64,000 nucleotides of DNA from Bacteroidetes oral taxon 274 str. F0058 (GCA_000163695.1 GG774890.1:130347-194346), one strand, 5' to 3'; shown: positions 42,391-52,424, numbered from the stretch's first letter. Notes: a model not told the origin generated them from the sequence alone. Numbers and translations: made by a program.

Positions 42391-42579
42391 GTGTAGGAGT
42401 TCTTCCTTTACGTGTAGGAGTTCTTCCTTCAAGTGTAGGGGCTCTTCCTTCAAGTGTAGGAGCTTTTCCTTCAAGTGTAGGAGCTTTTCCTTCAAGTGTA
42501 GGGGACTTTCCTTCAAGTGTAGGAGCTTTTCCTTCAAGTGTAGGAACTCTTCCTACAAGTGTAGGAGACTTTCCTACAG
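42391..42579. repeat. Minisatellite: nine copies of a 21-bp repeat
   Basis: GTGTAGG begins at 42391, 42412, 42433, 42454, 42475, 42496, 42517, 42538 and 42559, exactly 21 bp apart. The rest of the unit is variations on AGTTCTTCCTTCAA. Because 21 is divisible by three, both strands stay open (SSVGAFP heptads on plus, KEKLLHL heptads on minus), but no start, signal or neighbour supports a real gene. It lies between ruvX and a convergent antiporter gene. Confidence 0.9.
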
Positions 42580-42638
42580 ATAATTTTATAAAGAAATATC
42601 ATTTTTGGGAATGTAAATACGGATATTTTTGCCTCCAT

Positions 42639-43838
42639 TTATGTTGTTTGGGGCATATCCGAGGCGATTTTTTCTTTTCCGTTGCCTGTTGTCATCAATC
42701 CTATCATCATAATGAGGGCGGTAATGATAATTACTTGAATAATTAGCGAATTATTTACCAGATTGGTGGTCTGACCCACAGGTATGGATATGAAAAGTAA
42801 GATTGTTATCAATCCGCGAGGAGCGATAAAGAGCAGGGGGAAAACGTTTTGTCCCGATAGCTTGAGGAATATGAACCGAACCAAGAATATACCGCCCGAA
42901 ATGGCAATAGCCCATACGAGCGTATTGGTGTTTAGCAATTCGGATGTTTCGATGAGGTAGCCGAAAAGCAGGAAAAACAGCGAACGGATAGAGAACGTTA
43001 TCTCTTTGGTAAGTTCTTGTAGACGGCTTACCTCTTTTACCAAAATTTCGGGACGTAGTCTTTTCATAAAACGAAAACGCTCGAACTTGTCGAGATTGCC
43101 TATGAAAAGACCTAACACAAAAATAAATATCAGTGCCGGCAGATGATACATTTTGGCTATTGTATAAATCAATATTATAAGTAAAATAATGGGCAGAAAC
43201 TTAACGTGATGCTTTATTTTGCTCAGCAGAAACGATAGTCCTAGTGTAGCTGCTACTGTTACAACGAGTATTATGACTATTTGAGCACCGAATTCGGTGA
43301 AGGAGCTCAGGTCGATAACCTCGTTGCGTACTACGAAATTGAAAAATATTACGCCAAAGATATCCGACAGACTGCTTTCGTATGTTACGAACTCGCTGTC
43401 TTTCGTCGGTAGGTTCTGCGAACTCGATATTGCAATGGTGCTGCTGATGACACACAGCGGGATAGCATTGAGCAGCCCTGTACGGAAACTAATTCCGTCG
43501 AAATGCTCGAAAGCCAGAGCCAGCAGCATACTCAGTAGTATTATCGGCAAAAGAGCTACTACCGTACTCCGAACGATAAGCCCAAGTTTAGAACGATTCA
43601 ACTCCACCTCGAGTGAGCCCTCGAGAACGACGAGGATAAGTCCTACCGTACCTATTACAGGCAATATAGGCGATAAGTCGGGGATATGCAACCCCAAGAA
43701 GTTTGCCCCCTGCCTTACAGCCCAGCCGACGAGCAGTAGCAGTATTACCGACGGTATACGGGTCTTCGGCGAACTGACGTCGAAGATGTAAGCTATCAGC
43801 AATAGCACGCAGATAGATATGATGATGGCACTTGTCAT
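42639..43838 (-). CDS. Cation:proton antiporter (CPA1/NhaP-like)
   Basis: A 399-residue membrane protein with about 12 hydrophobic segments, starting MTSAIIISICVLLLIAYIFD. The exchanger fold shows VLEGSLEVELNRSK (LExGLE-type motif), LCVISSTIAISSSQNL and the ESSLSDIFGVIFFN segment with the transport-site acidic residue. No cytoplasmic regulatory domain is present, unlike the antiporter at 39458. It probably exchanges sodium or potassium for protons across the inner membrane. Confidence 0.9.
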   Translation of the reverse strand: MTSAIIISICVLLLIAYIFDVSSPKTRIPSVILLLLVGWAVRQGANFLGLHIPDLSPILPVIGTVGLILVVLEGSLEVELNRSKLGLIVRSTVVALLPIILLSMLLALAFEHFDGISFRTGLLNAIPLCVISSTIAISSSQNLPTKDSEFVTYESSLSDIFGVIFFNFVVRNEVIDLSSFTEFGAQIVIILVVTVAATLGLSFLLSKIKHHVKFLPIILLIILIYTIAKMYHLPALIFIFVLGLFIGNLDKFERFRFMKRLRPEILVKEVSRLQELTKEITFSIRSLFFLLFGYLIETSELLNTNTLVWAIAISGGIFLVRFIFLKLSGQNVFPLLFIAPRGLITILLFISIPVGQTTNLVNNSLIIQVIIITALIMMIGLMTTGNGKEKIASDMPQTT

Positions 43839-43878
43839 TGGCTGTAATCTACTTTTGGAAACAATACTTTAAAGTAAT

Positions 43879-45183
43879 TTATTTCAGATAAGCTATTATG
43901 CGTTCCAAGCCGATACCGTTGGAGCCTTTGAGTAACACAGCCGTGTCTTTTGGTGGGTTGGCTTCGAGGTATGCCGATAGATCGTCTACCGTAACGAAAG
44001 TTTTGTAACCGCTGTCGATGCTCGCGAAGATTTCGCCGACAAGTAATACCTCGTCGATAGATAGCTGGTTGCGTATGATATTGACTATCTCTTCGTGGTC
44101 TTCTACGGCAGTGTCGCCCATTTCGAGCATATCGCCAAGTATCACCATCTTGTGCGGATACGGGAGCGAATTGAAGTTGCGTAGAGCAGCCGCCATACTC
44201 GACGGATTGGCATTGTAGGCGTCTATTATCAGGTCGTTACGGTCGGTCTTCATATATTGCGACCGATGATTTTCGGGTATGTATCCGCACAGTGCCTCGT
44301 TGATATCGTTTGGCTCGACTTCGAAAAACAGCCCTACTACCACAGCAGCAAGGAGGTTTTCGAGATTATAGCCGCCTACCAGATGAGTCTTTACGCTCTG
44401 TGCTACTACAAAGAAACGTTGCGAAGCCCACGAAACCGAAATACACGGATTTTGCCCTGTAATATATCCGCTAACATCTGCCTTATCGTTGTTTATGCCG
44501 TACGAAATATTGCCTATTCCTTTTGCCTTCTCTACTATGTTGGAGTTACCTATGTTGATAAATACGCGTCCCTTATGTTCCCGCAGATAATCGAAGAGTT
44601 CCGTTTTTGCCTCTATTACTCCCTCGAACGAACCGAATCCTTCGAGATGTGCCCTGCCGAAATTGGTTATTATACCGAAATCCGGTTGAGCGATGTCACA
44701 CAACGAGGCAATCTCTCCCTTATGATTAGCTCCCATCTCTATTACTCCGAATTGATCTTCTTCGGTCAGTCGCAATAGCGTTAGCGGTACACCGATGTGA
44801 TTATTGTGATTTCTTTCGGTATAAAGCACTTTATATTGCTTTGCCAGCACCGTTGCAATCAATTCTTTCGTAGTGGTTTTGCCGTTTGTACCGGTAACGG
44901 CAATAATACGTGCTTTCATCTGTCGGCGGTGATATGCGGCAAGTTGCTGCATAGCTGTCAGTACGTCGGGAACTACAATATAACGGTCGTCGGCAGCAAC
45001 ATCGGGGTCATCTATCACGGCATATTCGGCTCCGTTTTGCAGAGCTTTTTCGGCAAAACGATTTCCGTCGTTATTCTTACCTTTGAGAGCGAAAAATAGC
45101 GATTCGGGCGGGCAGCAACGGCTGTCGATAGTAATATTCGGGAATTGGCGGAATATCTCGTAAAGGCTCTCTATGTCGTGCAT
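43879..45183 (-). CDS. murF: UDP-N-acetylmuramoyl-tripeptide--D-alanyl-D-alanine ligase
   Basis: A 434-residue Mur ligase that adds D-Ala-D-Ala in the last cytoplasmic step of peptidoglycan precursor synthesis. The N-terminal domain (TIDSRCCPPESLFFALKGKN) binds UDP-MurNAc. The central ATPase has AVTGTNGKTTTKELIA (P-loop), HNNHIGVPLTLL and IEMGANHKGEIA. The C-terminal domain has DAYNANPSSM and VILGDMLEMGD. All family motifs are present and the length is normal. It ends 36 bp downstream of gpmA on the same strand. Confidence 0.96.
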   Translation of the reverse strand: MHDIESLYEIFRQFPNITIDSRCCPPESLFFALKGKNNDGNRFAEKALQNGAEYAVIDDPDVAADDRYIVVPDVLTAMQQLAAYHRRQMKARIIAVTGTNGKTTTKELIATVLAKQYKVLYTERNHNNHIGVPLTLLRLTEEDQFGVIEMGANHKGEIASLCDIAQPDFGIITNFGRAHLEGFGSFEGVIEAKTELFDYLREHKGRVFINIGNSNIVEKAKGIGNISYGINNDKADVSGYITGQNPCISVSWASQRFFVVAQSVKTHLVGGYNLENLLAAVVVGLFFEVEPNDINEALCGYIPENHRSQYMKTDRNDLIIDAYNANPSSMAAALRNFNSLPYPHKMVILGDMLEMGDTAVEDHEEIVNIIRNQLSIDEVLLVGEIFASIDSGYKTFVTVDDLSAYLEANPPKDTAVLLKGSNGIGLERIIAYLK

Positions 45184-45219
45184 CTTGTTATTTGTGTGTA
45201 CTTATTTGCTATGTCTCGG

Positions 45220-45966
45220 TTACTGCCTTTTACCTTGATTGGCGACGGCTTCCATTCGTTTTTTTATCTCTTCGGGGTCGCCGAGGAGATAGTCCTTGAC
45301 CATATTCAGCTCGTCGTCGAACTCAAACACGTACGGCACAGCCGTAGGCAGATTTAGGTTTATTATGTCTTGGTCGGATATGTTTTTCAGATGTTTGATG
45401 ATGCCTCGCAGCGAGTTGCCGTGAGCCGCTACTATTACTTGGTCATAACAAATCAGCGAAGGGAAAATCACCTCTTCCCAATATGGCATCGTACGTTTTA
45501 TGCAGTCTTCGAGCGATTCGGTATCTGGCAGATAAGCCTTTGGAACGTCTGCATACCGAGGGTCGCCCGCTGCCGAACTCGGGTCGGTACGAGGCATAGG
45601 CTCAGGGGGTATGTTGTAGCTGCGTCGCCAGATAAGTACCTGTTCGTCGCCGTACTTGGCGGCTGTCTCTGCTTTGTTTAGTCCTTGCAAATTGCCGTAG
45701 TGTTTCTCGTTGAGTCGCCACGATTTTGCCACAGGTATATAGTCGAGGTCCATCTTGTCGAGTATCACGTTCAGAGTTTTGTTGGCACGCTTCAGGTACG
45801 AGGTAAAAGCTTTTTCGAACCTAAATCCTTCGTGGCGGAGCAGCTCACCCGCTTCTATAGCTTCCGATACTCCGTGTGGGGTGAGGTCGACGTCTGTCCA
45901 ACCGGTAAAACGGTTCTCTTTGTTCCAAATGCTCTCGCCGTGCCTTATCAGTACTATTTTTTTCAT
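45220..45966 (-). CDS. gpmA: 2,3-bisphosphoglycerate-dependent phosphoglycerate mutase
   Basis: A 248-residue glycolytic enzyme converting 3- to 2-phosphoglycerate. The phosphohistidine motif is LIRHGESIWNKENRFTGWTD, the second catalytic histidine is in VIVAAHGNSLRGIIKHL, and ALRRL-like KSWRLNEKHYGNLQGLNKAE binds substrate. Length and motifs match dPGM. A strong promoter lies upstream on the minus strand (TACTTTTG 46038-46031, TTG 46061-46059, 20-nt spacing). Confidence 0.96.
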   Translation of the reverse strand: MKKIVLIRHGESIWNKENRFTGWTDVDLTPHGVSEAIEAGELLRHEGFRFEKAFTSYLKRANKTLNVILDKMDLDYIPVAKSWRLNEKHYGNLQGLNKAETAAKYGDEQVLIWRRSYNIPPEPMPRTDPSSAAGDPRYADVPKAYLPDTESLEDCIKRTMPYWEEVIFPSLICYDQVIVAAHGNSLRGIIKHLKNISDQDIINLNLPTAVPYVFEFDDELNMVKDYLLGDPEEIKKRMEAVANQGKRQ

Positions 45967-46030
45967 AGATATGAGATTACTATTAATTGTTTTGTTTCGA
46001 ATGTGTTAAATTTTTTATTTTTTGGGGGAG

Positions 46031-46061
46031 CAAAAGTAAACAAAAAATTTTATTCTCACAA
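46031..46061 (-). promoter_or_regulatory. gpmA promoter
   Basis: On the minus strand TTG (46061-46059), 20 nt, TACTTTTG (46038-46031) followed by C, about 65 bp before the gpmA ATG. Confidence 0.65.
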
Positions 46062-46114
46062 TTATATTTTTTATAAACAAAATATAGAGGTCTATTTTCG
46101 GTGAATGTGAGTCA

Positions 46115-46793
46115 TCAGCTGATGATACCATTTTTTAGAGCAAACTTGATTAAATCTACCATGTTTTTAAAGCAGAGTTTTTCCATAATATGGCTTTTGT
46201 GACTCTCTACCGTCCGTTGACTGATTTTTAGTTTGTCGCCTATCTCACGTGCCGTCAATCCTCTGCATACCATCTCTATTATTTGTATATCTTTTGTGGT
46301 CAGTCGGGTTGTCTCCGTAATACTATGAAATTTGGCTTCGGCGTCGGCTGATACTTCCTGTTTGCTGCCTGCAATGTAGACTTCGTATATTATTTTCGAT
46401 ATGTCTTTGCCATAATAGGGTTTACCGCCGAGTACCGATTTTATGGCGTCTACGAGGTCGGTCTTTGCGGCTGTTTTGCTCATATAGCCGTTTACCCCGA
46501 GGTCTACAAGCTCCGAAACATATTTCGGTAGAGGTATCTGTCGTAAGCACGAGTATCTTAATATCGGGGTAGTCTCGCAAAATGATTTTTGCTATCTCTA
46601 TTCCGTCTATTTCGGGTATTATTATATCGAGTAAAATCAGGTCGGGTTTAGTACCGTTTTTCAGATGAATGAGCAGCTCGTGTGCAGAACTACACTCTGC
46701 AATGATTGATATATCGGCAAAACTCTCTTCGATAGCGGCTCTTATGCCTAATCGAAACAGTATGTGGTCGTCTACGATTATTACTTTACTCAT
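46115..46793 (-). pseudogene. LuxR/NarL-type response regulator with +1 frameshift
   Basis: The receiver domain begins MSKVIIVDDHILFRLGIRAA with phosphoacceptor DLILLDIIIPEIDG and stays in frame to about 46525. The frame then shifts; removing one T from the TTT at 46523-46525 gives STEYVSELVDLGVNGYMSK and runs into the C-terminal HTH (TAREIGDKLKISQRTVESHK) ending at 46115. So a single extra base in a short homopolymer splits the gene into residues 1-100 and the rest. It may be a sequencing error, a recent mutation or a phase-variable run. The gene directly follows its likely kinase partner with 25 bp between. Confidence 0.85.
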
Positions 46794-46818
46794 ACAGATT
46801 GTATTTTTGGGGTATTTA

Positions 46819-48627
46819 TTAATTTTTTCTCAATGTAAAACCGACGGTTGTCCCTACCTGTTGCCTGCTTTCTACTATCAGACGACTTCTGTTCTTCTCC
46901 AGCAGGTCGCGGCACAATGCCAGCCCGAGTCCTGTGCCTCTCTCTCCGTTTGTACCGAAATGTACCTCTACTTGCCCTTTAGGGTTCTCTATGGCGGCTA
47001 ATTGTTCGGGTGTCATACCTGCTCCGCTGTCGACAATCGATATATTGGCGTCGTTGTCGCCATCGATACAGTTGATATCGATGGTTTTTCCTTCGGGAGT
47101 AAACTTTATGGCATTGTTTATGATGTTTTGTACGACAATGCCTATCATTTGAGGGTCTGCATATACGATACACGAATCGGGTAACCGTGTGTTTATTATC
47201 AACGATTTGTTCTGTGCCGCTACCGAGTATAGTTTTGTTTTTTCTTCGATAATAGGCACTATATCGATATTCAGTGGGGTATACTTTATCTTATTTGTCT
47301 GCATACGAGTCCAGTTCATAAGGGTTTCTATGGTAGCTACCTGCTGTTGAGTGTTGTCTTGCAGCAGTTTGCAGAGTGTGAGTATGTCTGTATAGTTTGC
47401 CCTTTTTACCTTGTTTACGAGTACATCTGTTGCCAACTGTTGAGCGACAGCCGGCGACTTCAGGTCGTGCGATATTATTGAGAATAGTTTGTCTTTGGTG
47501 GCGTTTAGTTGTTCGAGCCTCTCTCTTTGGCGGGTTAGTTTTTTGTCAAGATACAGTAGCACTATTATCATTACAATACCTGCAATAAGTACTGTCATCA
47601 CTATGATAAGCAGCCTGTTGCGGTTTTTTATTTTTACGTTTTGTAGGGCTATCTGTTGTTCTTTCTCTTTGGTCTGGTGCTCTATCTGCAACTCTTTGGT
47701 ACGGAGATTTAGTTTCTCGTCCAATATGGAGTCGAGCAGCAATTGTCGTTCTTTGAATACTTCCAGGGCAGCCCGATAGTCGCCTTTTTGTTCGTATATT
47801 TGCGTACGTTTGGAGTATACCTCCGCCAACACCTGTCGCAGTCCTGCTTTTTTTGCAGAAAATTCGGCTTCGTCGAGCATATTATGTGCCTTTGAGTATT
47901 CGCCCCGTTTGGCATCTATATTCGCCAGATGTATCAACGATAGCGACAATATCTCTATATCGTTGATAGTGTGTGCTAAAGAGTACGCCAATTTGTAATA
48001 GGCTTTGGCACGGTCTTGTATACTCAGCTCTTCGTAGCACGAGCCGAGATTGAAGTAAGTGTTGGCAAGCGTAGCGGTATCTTGCAGCTCTTCTTGTAGT
48101 TTTATGCACTTGCGATAACTATCTATTGCCTGTCGGTATTCTCCTTTTTTCTGATATACGTTGGCTATGTTGTTTTTGGCTATCGATATTCCCATTTTGT
48201 TTTTTGTACTTACTGCAATAGCCTCCGACTTGCGGTAATAGAACAGAGCGTCATCGAAGCGTTTCTGAAAAAAGTTTATCACTCCGAACTGCATATAAAT
48301 CTTTGCCTCTATCTCTTTGTCGGGAGTCGGTTGTCTGTGGTTACGTTCTGCTGCTTCGTTTAGGGTAGCTATGGCTTTTGAATAATCTCCGGCATAAGAT
48401 AGTATTATGCAATACCCTAAGAGTAAGTTAGTCAGGTGGTGTTGATCTTCGTTGTTTTGGCGGCAGTAATTTATTGCTGCTTTGTATTCACTGCACGCTT
48501 TGGCGAGGTTCTGTTCTCGCTCGGCGGCTTCTATGGAAGCAAAATGTTTTTTCATCTCTGCCGATTGTCCGTATACGGTTGTGTTCGCGATTAATAGTGA
48601 GATTATTAATGTAAATATTTGTCTCAT
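46819..48627 (-). CDS. TPR-containing sensor histidine kinase
   Basis: A 602-residue protein. It has a signal peptide (1-21), tetratricopeptide repeats across about 40-300 in the periplasm, a short coiled coil and one membrane helix (about 338-360). The kinase core follows: HisKA with FSIISHDLKSP (His387) and HATPase with VQNIINNAIKF (N box), DSGAGMTPEQ (G1) and GERGTGLGLALC (G2). It should phosphorylate the regulator encoded next, whose gene is frameshifted here. TPR-kinase plus LuxR-type regulator pairs are common in Bacteroidetes. The signal sensed is unknown. Confidence 0.93.
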   Translation of the reverse strand: MRQIFTLIISLLIANTTVYGQSAEMKKHFASIEAAEREQNLAKACSEYKAAINYCRQNNEDQHHLTNLLLGYCIILSYAGDYSKAIATLNEAAERNHRQPTPDKEIEAKIYMQFGVINFFQKRFDDALFYYRKSEAIAVSTKNKMGISIAKNNIANVYQKKGEYRQAIDSYRKCIKLQEELQDTATLANTYFNLGSCYEELSIQDRAKAYYKLAYSLAHTINDIEILSLSLIHLANIDAKRGEYSKAHNMLDEAEFSAKKAGLRQVLAEVYSKRTQIYEQKGDYRAALEVFKERQLLLDSILDEKLNLRTKELQIEHQTKEKEQQIALQNVKIKNRNRLLIIVMTVLIAGIVMIIVLLYLDKKLTRQRERLEQLNATKDKLFSIISHDLKSPAVAQQLATDVLVNKVKRANYTDILTLCKLLQDNTQQQVATIETLMNWTRMQTNKIKYTPLNIDIVPIIEEKTKLYSVAAQNKSLIINTRLPDSCIVYADPQMIGIVVQNIINNAIKFTPEGKTIDINCIDGDNDANISIVDSGAGMTPEQLAAIENPKGQVEVHFGTNGERGTGLGLALCRDLLEKNRSRLIVESRQQVGTTVGFTLRKN

Positions 48628-49372
48628 AAAAATGCTCTATATTTAGCTTCCAATATGTTTTTTCGGTACTGCAAAGATAACATTTTTTTGTATTTTGTCG
48701 GAAAATACGTAGAAAATTTGCGGAATTCCGCAAAACAGCTTCGGAAATTACTGATAAAAATACGTGTATTTGCGTATTGCACAGTGTGTTTTTTTGTAGT
48801 AATTTTGCAATAAATTAAGAAAGTATATTATTTGCTTGATAGAAGTATGTCTTTTAGTGAAAAGATATGTTCGTATTAATAGAAGAAAACAGACACCTAT
48901 ATCATTGCTGTGAAGCAAACGACTTTTTTTCATAATTTATTTGTTTTGAGTTTTGATTTGATTATTGATTAGAGGAATTTTTTCCTCTGGCAGAAAAAAC
49001 CCGATATTGTGTTTTTTGATGTTTAGAAAATTTTAGTGGTTGTGTATATGAGTTTATCGGGTTTTCTGTTTTTTTTGTCTCTTGTCGACGATGAATCGAC
49101 AATATTTAAAATCGATAATTCGCAATATTCAATCCATTTCCTTAAATCTTATCTTTTACTCTCCGATTTGTAATTTGCTCCGTACTGCCGGTCTTTTTTT
49201 ACTTCATAAAAACATTTGGCTTTTGTTCTGCTCTTGCTTAATCGACAAATTCATAATATGAATAAACCGTTTTGTTTGCAAATTGAAAAATTTCATTACT
49301 TTTGCAATCCAAAAATAATATTTACAATACACACATATAATTGGTTTAATTTTTTTAATTTCAAATAAGAGT
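48628..49372. other. 745-bp intergenic region between kinase and surface-protein genes
   Basis: Divergent promoter region. On the minus strand TATCTTTG (48679-48672) lies upstream of the kinase. The plus strand has the promoter of the surface protein (next entry). The rest is AT-rich with no recognised gene or RNA. Confidence 0.5.
49275..49304 (+). promoter_or_regulatory. Promoter of the T9SS surface protein gene
   Basis: TTTG (49275-49278), 18 nt, TACTTTTG (49297-49304) followed by C, giving a leader of about 60 nt. Confidence 0.6.
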
Positions 49373-52240
49373 ATGAAAAAATTGTTACTACTCTCGGCAG
49401 CAGTACTGCTGTTCGGAGTTTTTAGCTTAGACGCTCAAACCCAAGACCCATTCGTATCGGTATGGGATACGGATAATCCAACCTCTCGCAAGCTACCTGA
49501 ATTAGCTACTGATAGGGATATAGCAATACATGCTATTGGTACAAATTATACTATAGAGTGGATAAAACTAAAACCAGATACTTCAGAAACTACAGTTAAG
49601 GGAATTATTGATAACGCCAATAGTTCTTTAGGACATCCGTATATTCTAAAAGAACTCCCTTCTTCTGGTCTCTATCGTATAAAAATCCGCGCAGGTATCG
49701 GCTCTTTGGAAGGTTTTTATATGATTGATAATGATTTAGTATATGACAATAAAAGGCTGGTTAGAATTGAGCATTGGGGGAATAACAAATGGACAAGACT
49801 CGGACATGCTTTTTACAAAGCAAGAGAAGTCGATTTAACTGCTATAGATGTTCCTGATTTGAGTATAGCTGATTCTATTTCATACATATTTGCTTATTGT
49901 GAAAAATTAACAGACAAACACAATAGTATTTCAGGTTGGGATGTAGGTAATATAAGCAAAATGGTGGCTGTTTTTGAGGGAGCAAAATTGTTTAATCGAG
50001 ATTTAAACAATTGGAATACCCATAAAGTTGTTAATATGGATAATATGTTCAATGGCGCAGAAGGGTTTAATAAAAACCTTGATAATTGGGACGTATCCAG
50101 CGTTGAGACTATGAATTCTATGTTTGAAAACGCTTTTTCTTTTAATCAATCTCTTGCCAAGTGGGATATACGCTCGTTAAAAAAGGCGGAGCGCATGCTC
50201 AATAATACTGACAGGGATAAGGGAATGGATTGTATTAACTACTCTGCCACCCTTATAGGATGGGCTGCTAATACAAATATTAAAACAAACGTAACATTGG
50301 GAGCGACACATCGTTTTTATAACCGTACAGCAAAGCAGGCTCATGCTACATTGTATGCCAAGAATTGGAGTATTATAGTAGATGAATTGGACCCCGGTTG
50401 TGGTGGACTTAGTTATATATGGGTAGGAACCATAGACGATAATTTTGGAACGGGTGGTAACTGGGATGATGGTGTAGTTGCCCCTAAAAATGGGATAGTC
50501 GAATTTGCAACAGTAGACAATTATGGCAAAGAAGCTATGAACAATATGGTTGTGAATGGCGATAAGGAGATAGGGGAACTGATAAACAAAACATCTAAAG
50601 CGACAATAATTCCCGCAGAAAAATCTCTTACTGTTCACGGTTCGGTAGAGGGCAGCAGTGCAAAAGAGAATATCAATAGGATAATTATAAAATCCGCTAA
50701 GGATCAACCGAACGGTGCCTTTATAGTAAAGGGACAGCCGGCAGGTACACCCGTCTATGCAACGGTGATGATGTACTCGAAAGCAAAACAAACGTCCCCT
50801 ATGACTTGGACGGACAACATCCCCGGCAGCCCGACATTTAACCAGAAATTTCCTGCTTCTTACCGGTGGCAGTATGTAGGTGTGCCCGTAGATTCGGTAC
50901 TTGCCGTAGGTGCTTTCTACAAGGGCTTTGTGCGTAGGTACGACGAAACGTACAACGGCGACGGTACAAGGTTTTACCAAAAATGGCGTGGAGTAAGTAC
51001 ATACGATACTCTGACGGCATTTACAGGGTATGAGCTAACTCAGAAAACCCCTGAAACTTACTATATCGCAGGCAAACTTGTATTGGGCGACAGGAACCTG
51101 ACACTTACACGTAAGGCAGCCGAAATAACTACCTATACAGGTTCAGACCAAAAACTAAAACATTATGGGTTGGGTTATAATATCTTCGGTAATTCGTACA
51201 CTGCCTCTATCGTGATAGAAAAAATGGAGTTCCCCCCCGAGGTGGAGAAAACCGTGTACATATACAATACGGGCAGTTTTGCCGAGTGGGCTACTCATCA
51301 TAATACACCTGCTCCGACGAGTGAAGTCAATACCCCCGGACAGTATATAGCCATACCGCAGAATATAGCATCTACCATAATGCATGGACGTATACCGTCA
51401 ATGCAGGGCTTTTTGCTTAAATTTACCGACGAGCAGACAAAATTCAATGAGCCGGATGCTACCGTTAAACTAAAATATGAAAATGTGGGAGTAGTCACTA
51501 ACTGGCATCCTCAGAAAACACCTTCTTATAATGGAGAAGGAAGCATTGAGGCTGAGGCTGTACCCGCACCTACCAAACACAGTTATATGACGATAGGGCT
51601 TTCGGGTAAGACATCGTCCGACGTTATGTTTATGTTCGAAACTCCGAATACTACCGACGGCTTCGACAACGGCTACGACGGCTACAAGCTGGGTGCCGAC
51701 CGTCTGTCGTCGGCTATACTCTTTGCCGATACCAAAGACGGCAAATTGCAGGTAAGCACCACTCCTTCTATCGTAGGACAGGTTATCAGCTTCCGCTCCA
51801 ATGGCGACGGAGAGTACCGTCTTACACTCGTACCCTCCAACTTGCAACATTACGGCAATCTGCAGCTTTTAGACCTTGCAGAGAATAAATATATCCCGCT
51901 ATCGTTGGATACTACCGTGTACAACTTCACTGCCGCAGGCAGCAACAAGATAGAACGTCGATTTATGATAGTAAATGGCAATGGAGTTGCAACAGATAAC
52001 GACAATCCGTACTCTGATGTACTCGACGCATATATGACAGCAGGCAATACGCTGGTAGTGAATAATATGACCTCATCTGCCGGCACAGCGTCGTTGATAG
52101 ATGTATCGGGACGGACGTTAGCGTCTTATAACGTAAATAAAGGCTTTACGGAAATTCCCGTAAGTCTCGGAGCAGGCGTTTATATGGTTTCGCTCAAAGC
52201 AGCCGATAAAACGAGGGTCGTAAAGGTGATAGTAAAATAA
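49373..52240 (+). CDS. BspA-like (DUF285) surface protein with T9SS sorting domain
   Basis: A 955-residue protein. It has a signal peptide (MKKLLLLSAAVLLFGVFSLD), then a DUF285 region of about 25-residue repeats (about 150-290) with NMDNMFNGAEGFNKNLDNWD and TMNSMFENAFSFNQSLAKWD. A long beta-rich middle follows. A C-terminal type A sorting domain (about 870-955) ends in SLGAGVYMVSLKAADKTRVV. That domain directs export through the type IX secretion system and attachment to the cell surface. DUF285 repeats occur in adhesins. The base composition changes near the middle (5' third more AT-rich), suggesting a mosaic gene. A strong terminator follows. Confidence 0.9.
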   Translation: MKKLLLLSAAVLLFGVFSLDAQTQDPFVSVWDTDNPTSRKLPELATDRDIAIHAIGTNYTIEWIKLKPDTSETTVKGIIDNANSSLGHPYILKELPSSGLYRIKIRAGIGSLEGFYMIDNDLVYDNKRLVRIEHWGNNKWTRLGHAFYKAREVDLTAIDVPDLSIADSISYIFAYCEKLTDKHNSISGWDVGNISKMVAVFEGAKLFNRDLNNWNTHKVVNMDNMFNGAEGFNKNLDNWDVSSVETMNSMFENAFSFNQSLAKWDIRSLKKAERMLNNTDRDKGMDCINYSATLIGWAANTNIKTNVTLGATHRFYNRTAKQAHATLYAKNWSIIVDELDPGCGGLSYIWVGTIDDNFGTGGNWDDGVVAPKNGIVEFATVDNYGKEAMNNMVVNGDKEIGELINKTSKATIIPAEKSLTVHGSVEGSSAKENINRIIIKSAKDQPNGAFIVKGQPAGTPVYATVMMYSKAKQTSPMTWTDNIPGSPTFNQKFPASYRWQYVGVPVDSVLAVGAFYKGFVRRYDETYNGDGTRFYQKWRGVSTYDTLTAFTGYELTQKTPETYYIAGKLVLGDRNLTLTRKAAEITTYTGSDQKLKHYGLGYNIFGNSYTASIVIEKMEFPPEVEKTVYIYNTGSFAEWATHHNTPAPTSEVNTPGQYIAIPQNIASTIMHGRIPSMQGFLLKFTDEQTKFNEPDATVKLKYENVGVVTNWHPQKTPSYNGEGSIEAEAVPAPTKHSYMTIGLSGKTSSDVMFMFETPNTTDGFDNGYDGYKLGADRLSSAILFADTKDGKLQVSTTPSIVGQVISFRSNGDGEYRLTLVPSNLQHYGNLQLLDLAENKYIPLSLDTTVYNFTAAGSNKIERRFMIVNGNGVATDNDNPYSDVLDAYMTAGNTLVVNNMTSSAGTASLIDVSGRTLASYNVNKGFTEIPVSLGAGVYMVSLKAADKTRVVKVIVK

Positions 52241-52276
52241 ACGCAAAGAGATAAAAATACAACTATACTACTTGTA

Positions 52277-52318
52277 AAAAACGGTGTTGTCCTCTGTGAC
52301 GTAACACCGTTTTTTTTT
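52277..52318 (+). terminator. Terminator after the surface protein gene
   Basis: ACGGTGTT (52281-52288) pairs with AACACCGT (52303-52310), with an A run before and nine T after. Confidence 0.85.
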
Positions 52319-52342
52319 AGGCGTATATTGGTCGTACAAATC

Positions 52343-52382
52343 GTAAAAAAGTAGAGACGTCCCCCCGAGTGGAGACGTCTCT
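52343..52382 (-). terminator. Terminator of the S41 protease gene
   Basis: AGAGACGTC (52353-52361) pairs with GACGTCTCT (52374-52382). On the minus strand the stem is followed by AC and six T, 43 bp past the protease stop. Confidence 0.75.
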
Positions 52383-52424
52383 TCTGTGAGCACGAATAAT
52401 GTTAGTAAATAGCAACGAATGAAA

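Noticed and set aside
42253..42537. 94-residue heptad-repeat protein on the minus strand over the minisatellite
   Set aside because: Both strands are open purely because the repeat is 21 bp long; no promoter, signal or conserved neighbour supports translation.
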